From JACCTU01 sp963798985 (GTDB lineage: Bacteria; Actinomycetota; Thermoleophilia; Gaiellales; Gaiellaceae): a stretch of 64,000 nucleotides of DNA. The stretch is taken from NCBI GenBank assembly GCA_963798985.1, contig CAWCVL010000002.1:62001-126000 (forward strand), in the 5' to 3' direction. Below, piece after piece: positions 8,366 through 19,305 of the stretch. The translations under genes and the position numbers were made by a program. The notes under the pieces were generated by a model. The model worked only from the letters and a program-made list of their open reading frames with translations. It was not told the origin of the DNA and did not search any database. The stretch's first letter is position 1, and each line of letters begins with the position of its first letter.

Positions 8366-8876
8366 GGAGCCGCACCTCCTGCGAAGACCACTCGGGCCGG
8401 CCGAGCACACGCCGCACGAGTGCGTACACCGGAAACGCGAGGACGAGGTTCAGCAGCACGCCGGGGAACAGCGCGCCGACGAGGATCGTGCCCGCATCGA
8501 CCGGGTCGCCGAGAACGACGTGCAGCGCGAGCGCGCCGACGGAGTAGAGGACCGTCACCACCGCGACGGAAAGCAGCGGCGCGTGCGTGCGGTCGCGTCC
8601 CGTCGTCTCGCCGTAGCGGCCGATCCAATAGCCGGCAACGGTGAGCAGCAGCGACGTCTCGCCGAGGCGCCCGAGGTTCGCGGTGTCGAGCAGGAGCCCG
8701 GCCGCGAAGCCCGCGGCGGCGCCCCAGATCGCTCCGCGCAGAAGCGAGATCGCCACGAGCGTGACCAGGACGAGGTCGGGCGTTCCGCCTGCGATCTCGA
8801 TCGAGCTGACGATCGTCGACTGCAGCACGACGGCGAAGAAGACGAGCACGGCGGTCTTGAGGACGTCGACGCTCAT
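8358..8876 (-). CDS. mreD: Rod shape-determining protein MreD
   Basis: A 172-residue integral membrane protein with about five TM helices, poorly conserved as usual for MreD. Identity rests on size, topology and position between mreC and mrdA; the stretch WGAAAGFAAGLLLDTANLG is typical of the family. It links MreC and the elongasome enzymes in the membrane. It overlaps mreC by ATGA at its start and the mrdA TTG at its end, so the genes are translationally coupled. Confidence 0.9.
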   Translation of the reverse strand: MSVDVLKTAVLVFFAVVLQSTIVSSIEIAGGTPDLVLVTLVAISLLRGAIWGAAAGFAAGLLLDTANLGRLGETSLLLTVAGYWIGRYGETTGRDRTHAPLLSVAVVTVLYSVGALALHVVLGDPVDAGTILVGALFPGVLLNLVLAFPVYALVRRVLGRPEWSSQEVRLLG

Positions 8877-9781
8877 CGCACCAGCACCGTCACGGTGCGG
8901 AGGTTCGCGAGGTCGACGTAGGAGGCGATCTGGATCTGCTTGAACGGCTCGGTGTCGCTCTGCGAGACGCTCGTCACCGTGCCGATCGGGATCCCACGCG
9001 GGAAGAGCGACGGCAGGCGCGGGACGCTCGACCCTGCGGTTGCGATCAGGTCGCCCCGCGCGACGTCCTTGTCCTTCGTCACGTTCGCGAAGGCGAGCGA
9101 GCCGCCCTCACCGGACTGGACCAGCCCGAGCGCGCTGGTGCGGATCGAGTACGCCGCGACCGCGCTCGACTCGTCGGTCAGAAGGGTGACGACGGCGGTG
9201 TCGGGCGACAGCTCCGTGATCTCACCGACGAGCGCACCCGCCGAAAGCACCGGCGCGTGTAGTCGAATGCCTTCGCTCGAGCCGGCCGCGATCAGGAGCT
9301 GCTTGCCGTACTGCGACTGTTCCCCGAGCACGCGCGTGTGCACGGAGCGGTACGCCTCGAGCCCAGGGAGGTCCTTGTAGTCGAGGAGCTGTTTCAGGTC
9401 GAGGTTCTCCTGTACCGCGGTTCGGTTCTGGATCGCCTGGAGCCTCAGCAGCGCGATCTCCTCCACCAGCCGCTCGTTCTCGTCCTTCGCGTTCAGCAGC
9501 CCGTCGAACCACCCGTAGAGGTCCCGGAACGGGCGTGCGGCGCGCTCGGCGCCGACCTGGAACGGCCGCATCGCAGTCGCACCGACGTCCTGTGCACCGT
9601 GCAGCGGTCCGTCGTTCGACTCACGGAAGTACACCGAGAGCAGTGCGAGCGAAAGCACGGCGAGGATGCCCACCACCACGCGGCGCCTGGTCGCGCTGCG
9701 GGCTCGGGAGGGATACGGCGGGGCGGGACGCTGAGCGGGACGGCCCAGCACCGCCAGACGGGCGGTTCGGTTGCGAGGCAC
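8873..9781 (-). CDS. mreC: Rod shape-determining protein MreC
   Basis: A 302-residue bitopic protein: basic N-terminus, one TM helix (VVVGILAVLSLALLSVYF, about 35-52), a coiled coil (about 90-120, KDENERLVEEIALLRLQAIQ) and a periplasm-side beta domain with TAGSSVPRLPSLFPRGIPIG, the MreC hallmark. It regulates PBP2/RodA. It is preceded by a 151-base gap holding a REP-like repeat after mreB, and overlaps mreD by 4 bases. Confidence 0.95.
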   Translation of the reverse strand: MPRNRTARLAVLGRPAQRPAPPYPSRARSATRRRVVVGILAVLSLALLSVYFRESNDGPLHGAQDVGATAMRPFQVGAERAARPFRDLYGWFDGLLNAKDENERLVEEIALLRLQAIQNRTAVQENLDLKQLLDYKDLPGLEAYRSVHTRVLGEQSQYGKQLLIAAGSSEGIRLHAPVLSAGALVGEITELSPDTAVVTLLTDESSAVAAYSIRTSALGLVQSGEGGSLAFANVTKDKDVARGDLIATAGSSVPRLPSLFPRGIPIGTVTSVSQSDTEPFKQIQIASYVDLANLRTVTVLVR

Positions 9782-9819
9782 GAGCTTCGCCAGAGGTTAG
9801 CGCTCTCGGGTGCTAGCGC

Positions 9820-9932
9820 CGGTGATTGTTGCGCCGCGCACGATCATTTCTGCCAGCCGCGGCTTCGCGGGAGCGAACCCGCGGCGGCAAGACCCCTGAA
9901 GGCGGCCGCTTCGCGGCCGACGCCGAGGAAGG

Positions 9933-9959
<27 letters not shown>
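9820..9959. repeat. REP-like hairpin bracketed by a 20-base direct repeat
   Basis: The mreB-mreC gap holds a REP-like repeat: AAGACCCCTGAAGGCGGCCG with TTCGCGGCCG at 9889-9919, preceded by a separate GC-rich hairpin at about 9855-9888. The 20-mer CGGTGATTGTTGCGCCGCGC occurs at 9820-9839 and again at 9940-9959. The second copy is the very end of the mreB reading frame, so 20 bases of mreB were duplicated on the far side of the repeat, like a target-site duplication. Confidence 0.7.
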
Positions 9960-10979
<1,020 letters not shown>

Positions 10980-11058
10980 AGAGACAGCGCCAGCGTACCT
11001 AGGAAGCGGCGCAGGCCCCTGCCAGCTTGGAATCGACGCGCAGCCGAAGTAGCATCTC

Positions 11059-12094
11059 GTGTCGCAGATGCGAGGCGCACGGATCGTCCTGACGATCGGA
11101 TCGCTCGCGCTTGCCGGAGCCGCGGGCGCTACCGGCGCGCTTGAGCCCGGCGTCGCCTGCGCGGCACTGCAAAGCCGGTTCGACCTCCGCGACGATCGGG
11201 GGCAAGCACGTGTGCCTGCGAGCGGGAGCGCGCTGCACGAAGGGCCTCGATCGTCAGTACCACCGCTACCGCTTCCACTGTCACTCCGGCCGCCTGACTC
11301 GCTTCCCTGCGCCGCCTGCACCGCCGCTCCGCGGCGCCGCCCCCGACCCTGCCCGAGCCGCCGGCACCGGCGGGTGCGCTCGTCGACGTCGGCGGCTACC
11401 GCCTCCACCTCGAGTGCGTCGGCGCGGGTAGTCCGACCGTCGTCTTCGAGCCAGGCGCATTCGCCACGCGGCACTGGGCACGAAAGGTTCAGTACGCCTT
11501 GAGCACGGAGACGCGTGTGTGCAGCTACGACCGCCCGCACACCGTCGTGCCCGTGCCTTCCGCCAGCGACCCTCGCCCGGACAGCGTGCCCTCGACGTCG
11601 CAGACCTTTGCGCGTGAGCTTCGCACCGTGCTCGCGACCGCGGGCGAGCGCGGCCCCTACCTGCTCGCGGGGTCGTCCTTCGGCGGCCTGTTGATCTCCG
11701 CGTATCTCGGGTGGTATCCGGACGACGTCGCAGGCCTGGTCTTCCTCGACGCCGTCGGGCCTGGGTCGGTCGCGGGATTCGCGCGCCCGGCGTCAGCCCC
11801 GAGAACTGGGATGCGAGGGCCGACGTCGACCGGATCGCCGGCGTGAGTTTCGGCTCACGTCCCGTCGTCGTGCTCACCACGACATTGCCCGCAGAAGCCG
11901 CAGACATCCGGCGGCGCGGGACGAACGTCCTGGTCGCCCACGCGCCGCAGTTCCCGCACATCGTCCTGCTCGAGGTGCCGGGGCTCGCCTACGAAGCCGT
12001 GCGCGTCGCGGTCCTCGCCCTGCGCAGCGGCGGCCAGCTTCCAGCGTGCGCGGCCACACGGCTCCCGGCGATCGGCGCGCGTTGCTCGCCCTGA
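11059..12094 (+). pseudogene. Secreted alpha/beta hydrolase, broken by three frameshifts
   Basis: Pieces in three frames make one protein. A signal peptide comes first (from 11059, IVLTIGSLALAGAAGATGA), then a small cysteine motif segment (about 11190-11290, TIGGKHVCLRAGARC and QYHRYRFHCHSG) like those found in actinobacterial exported proteins. An alpha/beta hydrolase core follows (about 11343-11785, VDVGGYRLHLECVGAGSP, nucleophile motif LLAGSSFGGLLISAYL). The last piece (about 11790-12094) has VVVLTTTLPAE and FPHIVLLEVP, where the catalytic His would sit. Two slips are +1 and one is +2 or -1. Given the many single-base errors nearby, this may be an intact gene with sequence errors. It is divergent from mreB and its 3' end abuts convergent maf. 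Confidence 0.65.
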
Positions 12095-12095
12095 G

Positions 12096-12690
12096 CTACC
12101 CGAAGCCGTAGACGCCGGCGAAGCGTTCGGCGAGCACGCTCACGAGCAGTGCCGCCGGCAGGCCGACCACGTTCAGGTAATCGCCCTCGATCGACTGCAC
12201 CAGCGCGGCGCCGAGCCCCTGGATCGCGTACGCGCCCGCGCGGCCCTCCCACTCGCCGCTCGCGACGTACACGGCGACGTCGCGCGGTGTCAGCGGCCGA
12301 AACGTCACGCGCGTCGCCACGTGGTCGACCAGCTCCCAGCCCGGGCGTGATGAGCGCCAGGCCGGAGACGACGAGGTGCGTCTTCCCGCTGAGCGCGTCG
12401 AGCATCTCCGCCGCCTCCTCGGCGTTCTTCGGCTTGCCGTACAGCCGGCCCCCGAGCACGACGGCGGTGTCGACGCCGAGCACCGGCCTCCCGTCGGCCC
12501 GATCGGCGACCGAGCGCGCCTTCCCGAGCGCGTGCTCCTTGACGAGCTCGACGGCGTCGGCCTCGGGCGGGTCGTGCTCCTCGTAGTCGGGCGCAACGAC
12601 CTCGAAGGGAATGCCGAGCTGCTCGAGGATGTTGCGACGTTGTGGCGACGTCGACGCGAGCAGCAGCGGCGGCGCAGGCGGAGCGCTCAA
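12096..12690 (-). CDS. maf: Maf-family nucleotide pyrophosphatase (frameshifted)
   Basis: Maf proteins hydrolyse non-canonical or canonical NTPs and are linked to septum control. The N-terminus PPLLLASTSPQRRNILEQLG, the central VLGVDTAVVLGGRLYGKP and the late GAYAIQGLGAALVQSIEGDY are all diagnostic. One extra base in the CCCGGG run at 12340-12345 shifts the frame between ALITPG and WELVDHVATRVTFRP; the locus length is 3n+1, which agrees. The start is TTG 12690, overlapping the methyltransferase TGA by 4 bases. Last gene of the ggt-to-maf operon. Confidence 0.9.
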
Positions 12691-13458
12691 CTGCGCTTGC
12701 TCGCGACCCAGATCTCCGCGTCCGGCCACTTGCGCGCCCACTCCGCGGTGACGTATCCGTAGTAGTCGTGCGTCTTCGCATGCTCGGGGGCGTAGAGCTC
12801 GACGAGCCGATCGACTTCGAACCCGCTCGCGCGGAGAAGGTCGATCAGCTCGCCGTGCGGAACTTGGAACTCGACTTCCTTCGTGTCCGGCCACTCGAGG
12901 CGCCCGAGGCCACGCTGCGCGCGTTGCAGCTGCTCGGTGACGCCGTTGAGGTCCATGCAGAGGACCGAGATGGTCGAGTTGCGGAGGAAGACCAGGCGTC
13001 CGCCCGGGCGGAGCAGCCGTGCGGCTTCGGGTATCCAGCGAGTACGGGTCGGCCCAGATCGACGCGCCGTACTCGGAGACCGCGAGGTCGAACGATGCGT
13101 CGGGAAGGGGAACGTCCTCGGCGACTGCCTCGATGAGCGGGAACTCGAGGTCGAACTCCGCTTGCATCTCCCGCGCGGTCGCGAGCTGCGCGGGAGTCGG
13201 GTCGACTCCGACCGGTCGCGCACCTTTCTTTGCGAGCCACGCGGAGAGGTACGCCGTCCCGCAGCCGAGCTCGACGACATCGAGACCGGAGACATCGCCG
13301 AGCACGCCTATCTCCGACTCGGGGATCTCGAAGACTCCCCAGTCGACCTCGTCCTTCGCCCAGGCATCGCGTGCGCGAGGCCCCGTGTGCTCGGCGTTCG
13401 CCTTCGTCCAGACCTCGACGTTGCGCGCGACGTATTCGGGATACTCAGACGAGCTCAT
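12687..13458 (-). CDS. Class I SAM-dependent methyltransferase (frameshifted)
   Basis: About 256 residues after repair. Motif I is VVELGCGTAYLSAWLAKKG, then VGVDPTPAQLATAREMQ, motif IV around FDLAVSEYGASIWADPY and motif V LLRPGGRLVFLRNS. One extra base at about 13041 breaks WADPY from RWIPEAARLLRPGG. The C-terminus contains EVEFQVPHGELIDLLRASGF and AEWARKWPDAEIWVA. The substrate cannot be told; the family resembles the actinobacterial UbiE/methyltransf_25 group. It starts within the last codons of ndk (14-base overlap) and its stop overlaps the maf start. Confidence 0.85.
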
Positions 13459-13864
13459 CGTCCGAGAACCACAGCGCGATCTCTCGTTGTGCCGACTCTG
13501 GCGAGTCGGAGCCGTGGACGAGGTTGTTCGGCATCGAGGTCGCGAGGTCGCCGCGGATCGAGCCCGGCTCGGCGTCCGCCGGGTTCGTCGCGCCGATCGT
13601 CTTCCGCATCGTCGCGATCGCTCCCTCGCCCTCGACGACGAGCGCCCAGGTCGGCGCCGAGGTGATGAACGCGACGAGCTCGCCGAAGAACGGCTTCTCG
13701 CCGTGCTCGGCGTAGTGCACCTCGCCGAGCTCGCGCGAGACGCGCAGCAGCTTCCCGGCGACGACCTCGAAGCCGCGCCGCTCGATCCGCGCGAGGATCT
13801 CGCCGACGAGCGAGCGCTCGACGGCGTCCGGCTTGATCAGGATCAGAGTGCGCTCGACAGCCAT
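13445..13864 (-). CDS. ndk: Nucleoside diphosphate kinase
   Basis: 139 residues, normal NDK length. It transfers gamma-phosphate between NTPs and NDPs through the active-site histidine in NNLVHGSDSPESAQREI. The substrate loop has RKTIGATNPADAEPGSIRGD, and the N-terminus MAVERTLILIKPDAVERS fixes the start at ATG 13864. It lies between the zinc-ribbon gene and the methyltransferase in a compact operon. Confidence 0.97.
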   Translation of the reverse strand: MAVERTLILIKPDAVERSLVGEILARIERRGFEVVAGKLLRVSRELGEVHYAEHGEKPFFGELVAFITSAPTWALVVEGEGAIATMRKTIGATNPADAEPGSIRGDLATSMPNNLVHGSDSPESAQREIALWFSDDELV

Positions 13865-13878
13865 TCGAGCGCGGAATC

Positions 13879-14367
13879 CTACTCGGCGCGCCTCCGCCTG
13901 GGCGACTCCCAGGTGTCGCCGAAGTCGATCGCGGCGGGCGTCTCGACCCGCGTCTCGCAGTACGGGCAGATCTGCCAGAGCGCCTCGAGCGGCTGCTTGC
14001 AGTTCACGCACGCCTGCTTCAGCTTCGTCGTGCAGACCGGGCAGACGAGGTAGGTGGCGTCGACCTCGGCCCGGCAGACCGGGCAGTGGAGGTCGCGCAG
14101 CGCGAGCCGCTTCTCCATCGCCTTGATCTCGAGCTCGCGCTCGCGAACGTCCTCGAGGTACTCCGGCGGCCGGAAGAACATGTAGATGATCGGCCCGAGG
14201 AACGGCGGGATCGCGCCCAGCACCGTCGCCATCCCGACCATCCAGGGGTCCTCGATCCGGCGCCGCGCGTCCTTGTAGACCCAGTACGCGGTCGCGACCC
14301 AGAACACGACGAAGAAGAAGAACCCGAGGTTCCGGGCGATCGTCAGGACGTCTGAGTCGAGGTTCAC
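13879..14367 (-). CDS. Membrane-anchored double zinc-ribbon protein
   Basis: 162 residues. The N-terminus has two membrane segments (LGFFFFVVFWVATAYWVYKD, and MATVLGAIPPFLGPIIYMFF), then a charged helix (EDVRERELEIKAMEKR) and two treble-clef/zinc-ribbon units: CPVCRAE with CPVCTTK, and CVNCKQP with CPYCETR. Eight cysteines in four CxxC pairs predict two zinc sites. Proteins of this build are common hypothetical genes in actinobacteria. It starts at GTG 14367, overlapping the stop of the preceding small gene (GTGA). Confidence 0.75.
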   Translation of the reverse strand: MNLDSDVLTIARNLGFFFFVVFWVATAYWVYKDARRRIEDPWMVGMATVLGAIPPFLGPIIYMFFRPPEYLEDVRERELEIKAMEKRLALRDLHCPVCRAEVDATYLVCPVCTTKLKQACVNCKQPLEALWQICPYCETRVETPAAIDFGDTWESPRRRRAE

Positions 14368-14477
14368 AGAAGCAGCTTTCCCACTAGATACCCGACCCCG
14401 AACGCGGCCCCGACGATCGCGAGGATCACGAACGCGGCGAACGCGACGACGGTCAGCTGTTCTCCCAGCTTCGTCAC
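14364..14477 (-). CDS. Single-pass 37-residue membrane protein
   Basis: GTG 14477 overlaps the folC TGA, and the TGA of this gene overlaps the next GTG, so the frame is locked between two coupled neighbours. The product is almost only a TM helix: after VTKLGEQLTVV it reads AFAAFVILAIVGAAFGVGYL and ends VGKLLL. No family recognised. GAGGAG about 12 bases upstream, inside folC, is a possible ribosome site. It may anchor or accompany the following zinc-ribbon membrane protein. Confidence 0.6.
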   Translation of the reverse strand: MTKLGEQLTVVAFAAFVILAIVGAAFGVGYLVGKLLL

Positions 14478-15530
14478 TCTACGCGCAGCTCCTCTCGGGC
14501 GGCCAAATCCGCGAGCAGGTAGAGGGACCCGGTCACGAGCACGGGTGGATCCTGCCTCGCCCGCTCGACCGCGTCGACCGGGTCGTCGACGGCCTCGACC
14601 TCCCGGAACCACCGCGACGCGAGGGCGGCGAGCTCCTCCGCGGGCAGCGCTCGGGCGTTCGATGAGGTGGTCGCGATGAGCCGCCCGCCGACTCGTGCCA
14701 GGCGTTCGAGCATCCCGTCCACGTCCTTGTCGCGGAGGATCGACGCGACGACCGTGTAGCTGCCGGCCGGCAGACGCGGCAGCGCCCAGTCGAGGCCGTC
14801 CGGGTTGTGCCCGCCGTCCCAGATCTCGGAGTCGGAGCGACGCTCGAGCCGGCCCGGCAACTCGACCGTCACCTCGCCGTCGACGTCAGTGCCGAGAAAC
14901 GCTCCGGTGGCCTCGCGTGCGCCTCCGAGCAGCACCTGCCTGCCGGGGACGAGGTGGGTGAACTCGGCGTCGGGCAGGACGACGATCGCGTCGGGCGGCG
15001 GCGACGGCGAGCTTCTCGCGCGCGATCTCCTCACGGGTTTCGCCGAGGACCTCGACGTGGTCCAGGCCGACGTTCGTGAGCAGCACGACGGGTGCGGCGA
15101 TCACGTTCGTCGCATCGTGGCGTCCGCCGAGGCCCGCCTCGACGACGGCGGCGTCGACGTCCCCGGCGGCGAACTCCGCGAACGCCGCCGCGGTCAGCAC
15201 CTCGAACTGCGTCGCGCCCACGGCAACCGCCGCTTCGCGCACGCGGGCGATCGCGCGCTCGAAGTCGGCCTCGTCGCCGCCGCTCCGGATCCGCTCGCTC
15301 CAGCCGCGGACGTGCGGCGAGAGGTACGCGCCCACGTTCAGGCCCGTCGAGGCGAGCTGCGCCTCGATCGTGCGCGTCGCCGTGGACTTGCCGTTCGTGC
15401 CGACGACGTGGATCGACGGGTACCGCTGGTGTGGGTCGCCGAGCGCGTCGAGCAGCATCCGCATCCGCCCCAGGCCGAACTCCTCGGGCCAGGGGTCGAG
15501 CGACGCGACCCAGTCAGCGCCCGACGGCAT
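14474..15530 (-). CDS. folC: Folylpolyglutamate/dihydrofolate synthase FolC (frameshifted)
   Basis: Mur-ligase-family enzyme adding glutamates to folates. The ATP loop is HVVGTNGKSTATRTIEAQL, then LSPHVRGWSERIR, the metal-site region AAVVEAGLGGRHDATNVI and LLTNVGLDHVEVLGETREEI. One extra base in the GCC-rich run at about 14993-15005 shifts the frame after REKLAV. The C-terminal domain follows with IWDGGHNPDGLDWALPRL and PVLVTGSLYLLADL. After repair it is about 351 residues, shorter than the usual 420 because the central linker is brief. ATG 15530 lies inside the last codons of ggt. Confidence 0.88.
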
Positions 15531-17251
15531 AGCCCTGCATGCCGCGCGGGTTCGCGGCGGCGCGAAGGGTGCCGCCGGCGTCGCGCGACGCCGCGCTGAG
15601 GCGACCGAGCGACCACTCGTCCGTGACCTCGACGTCGTGACCGCGCTCGCGCAGCTCGTCGACGACGGCGGGCGCGAAGCGCGCCTCGAGCTCGACGTGC
15701 AGCGGCTTCGCTGCGCGAGGGTAGAACGAGCTCGGGAAGTGGTTCGAGTGGAACATCGGCAGGTCGATCGCCGCCTGCAGGTTCGGCTCGAAGAGCGCGT
15801 GCTGGAGAAAGAAGACGAGCGACCACTGATCCTGCTGGTCGCCGCCCGGCGTCCCGAACGACAACACGTCGCCGTCACGCCGCGCGAGCGACGGGGAGAG
15901 CGTCGTCCGCGGACGCTTCCGAGGTTCCAGAGAGTTGGCCAGGCCGTCCTCGAGCCAGAACATCTGCGCGCGCGTGCCGAGCGGGAAGCCGAGCTCGGGC
16001 ACGACGGGCGAGCTCTGCAGCCAGCCCCCGCTCGGTGTCGCCGAGACGACGTTCCCGAAGCGGTCGACGACGTCGAGGTGACACGTGTCGCCGCGGGTTG
16101 GCTCGCCGGCGCCTTGTGCAAGTAACACTGTGTTACTTGGGATCTCCGGCAACCGGGCGCCCTCGAGGCCGGGGACCGAGCTCGGGCGAGGCAGTGTCCG
16201 TGACGAGCGCGCGGCGCTCGTCCGCGTAGGCGGCGGAGAGCAACCGGTCGAGCGGGGACGGTCGCGAACGCGGGATCGCCGTACCAGGCCTCGCGGTCGG
16301 CGAAGGCGAGCTTCGAGCACTCGATCACCGTGTGCACGAACTCGGCGCTGCCGGCGCCCAGCGAACGAAGGTCGAAGCCGTCGAGCAGCGCGAGCTGCTG
16401 CAGCAACACCGGCCCCTGCCCCCACGGGCCGGTCTTGTAGACGGTCCACCCCTCGTAGCTCAGGCTCTCCGGTGCCTCGAACGTCGCCTCGAACGCTGCG
16501 AGGTCGTCGGCGGCGAGCAGCCCGCTGTGCGCACGGCCCGAGCTGTCGGGAACGCTCGGTCCGCTCGCAGAACTCGCCGATCGCCTCAGCGACGAAGCCG
16601 CGGTACCACGCGTCGCGGGCCGCCTGGATCTGCCCGTCGCGATCCGGCGACGCCGCCTCGGCCTCGTCCAGGAGGCGCGCGTACGTGTTCGCGAGCGCCG
16701 GCCGGCGGAAGAGCGACCACGGGGCCGGCGCCGGGAGCCAGGTCTCCGCCGACGTGGGCCAGTCGGCACGAAAGACCGACTCGAGCGACGCGATGCTCTC
16801 GGCGACGCGCGGCAGGACGGGGTGACCCTCGCGCGCGTAGCCGATCGCGGGCTCCAGCACGTCGCGAAGCGAGGCGGTGCCGAGCTCGAGGAGCATCCGA
16901 AGCCACCCGTCGAACGCCCCCGGGACGCAAGCGGCGAAGCAGGCCGGTTCCCGGGACGAGGTCGAGCCCGAGCTCCGGAACCGCTCGGGCGTGGCGGCTG
17001 CCGGCGCCGGACCCTGCCCGCACACGACGAGCACGTCGTCGCGGTCGGCGGAGTAGAGGACGATCGGCAGGTCGCCGCCGGGCCCGTTGAGGTGCGGCTC
17101 GACGACCTGCAGCACGAACCCCGCAGCCGCGGCCGCGTCGAACGCGTTGCCGCCGGCCTCGAGCAGCCGCATCCCGGCCGACGGACGCGAGCCAATGCGT
17201 CGAGGCGACCATCCCGAACGTCCCGTGCAGCTCAGGCCGAGTAGTGAACAC
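15514..17251 (-). CDS. ggt: Gamma-glutamyltransferase/acylase-type Ntn hydrolase (four frameshifts)
   Basis: Ggt-family enzyme, made as one chain that self-cleaves before a catalytic Thr, here in PTRGDTCHLDVVDRFGNVVS. Start GTG 17251 reads FTTRPELHGTFGMVASTHWL, then GMRLLEAGGNAFDAAAAAGF and PHLNGPGGDLP. The frame changes at about 17175, 16560, 16258 and 16174; each step is +1, and the total length is 3n+1 as expected from four insertions. Pieces recovered include AGLLAADDLAAFEATF-like sequence in the middle and SFGTPGGDQQDQWSLVFFLQ near the end. There is no obvious signal peptide, so it may be cytoplasmic like some actinobacterial homologues. First gene of the operon running to maf. Confidence 0.85.
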
Positions 17252-17272
17252 GGCCGAACTTTACGTCGCGTC

Positions 17273-18559
<1,287 letters not shown>

Positions 18560-18566
18560 CAGCTCG

Positions 18567-18572
18567 ACTCTA
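18567..18572 (-). promoter_or_regulatory. -10 hexamer TAGAGT of clpX
   Basis: On minus, TAGAGT is followed by 7 bases and the clpX ATG at 18559. No Shine-Dalgarno is present, so a leaderless transcript is likely. Confidence 0.5.
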
Positions 18573-18693
18573 GTACCCGGAATCGTTTCCGGCTCGTCTC
18601 CCTCGAACGAGTGATCTGCGGTCGCCGCTCCGGCATCGTCTCTCCTTGTAGCGCGAAAACCACGGTTTGCCTAGATGCTTGCCGATCAACCAT

Positions 18694-19305
18694 CTACGCC
18701 GCCGCAGCCCTGCTGATCGGATCACGGCTGGAGACGACGGTGTCGATCACGCCGTACTCCTTGGCTTCCTGAGCGGTCATGTAGTAGTCGCGATCCATGT
18801 CCTTGGCGATCTTCTCGAGGTCCTGGCCCGTGTGCTGGGACATGATCTCCTCCATCAGCCGCTTGAGGCTGATCACCTCGCGCGCCTGGATCTCGATGTC
18901 CGTGGGCTGCCCGTGGAAACCGGCTGAGCCCTGATGGATGAGGATCTTCGAGTGCGGGAGCGCCAGGCGCTTGCCGGGCGTTCCGCCCGCGAGGATCACG
19001 GCGCCCATCGACATCGCCATCCCGACGCAGATCGTCTGCACGTTGGGCTTGATGAACTGCATCGTGTCGTAGATCGCGAGCCCGGCGTACACGACGCCGC
19101 CCGGCGAGTTGATGTAGATCGAGATGTCCTTGTCGGGATCCTCGGACTCGAGGTGGAGCAACTGCGCGACGATCAGGTTCGCGATCTGGTCGTCCACCGG
19201 CGTGCCGAGGAAGATGATTCGTTCGTTGAGCAGTCGCGAGTAGATGTCGAAGGCGCGTTCGCCGCGCGACGTCTGCTCGATGACCATTGGGACAAGCGGG
19301 CTCAT
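18694..19305 (-). CDS. clpP: ATP-dependent Clp protease proteolytic subunit
   Basis: 203-residue serine protease. The catalytic triad is Ser in GMAMSMGAVILAGG, His in SKILIHQGSAG and Asp in DMDRDYYM. It forms tetradecamers capped by ClpX. I start at ATG 19305 (MSPLVPMVIEQTSRGERAFD) with AAGGAGA upstream; the ATG overlaps the tig stop as ATGA. The order tig-clpP-clpX couples folding and proteolysis, as in many bacteria. Confidence 0.98.
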   Translation of the reverse strand: MSPLVPMVIEQTSRGERAFDIYSRLLNERIIFLGTPVDDQIANLIVAQLLHLESEDPDKDISIYINSPGGVVYAGLAIYDTMQFIKPNVQTICVGMAMSMGAVILAGGTPGKRLALPHSKILIHQGSAGFHGQPTDIEIQAREVISLKRLMEEIMSQHTGQDLEKIAKDMDRDYYMTAQEAKEYGVIDTVVSSRDPISRAAAA

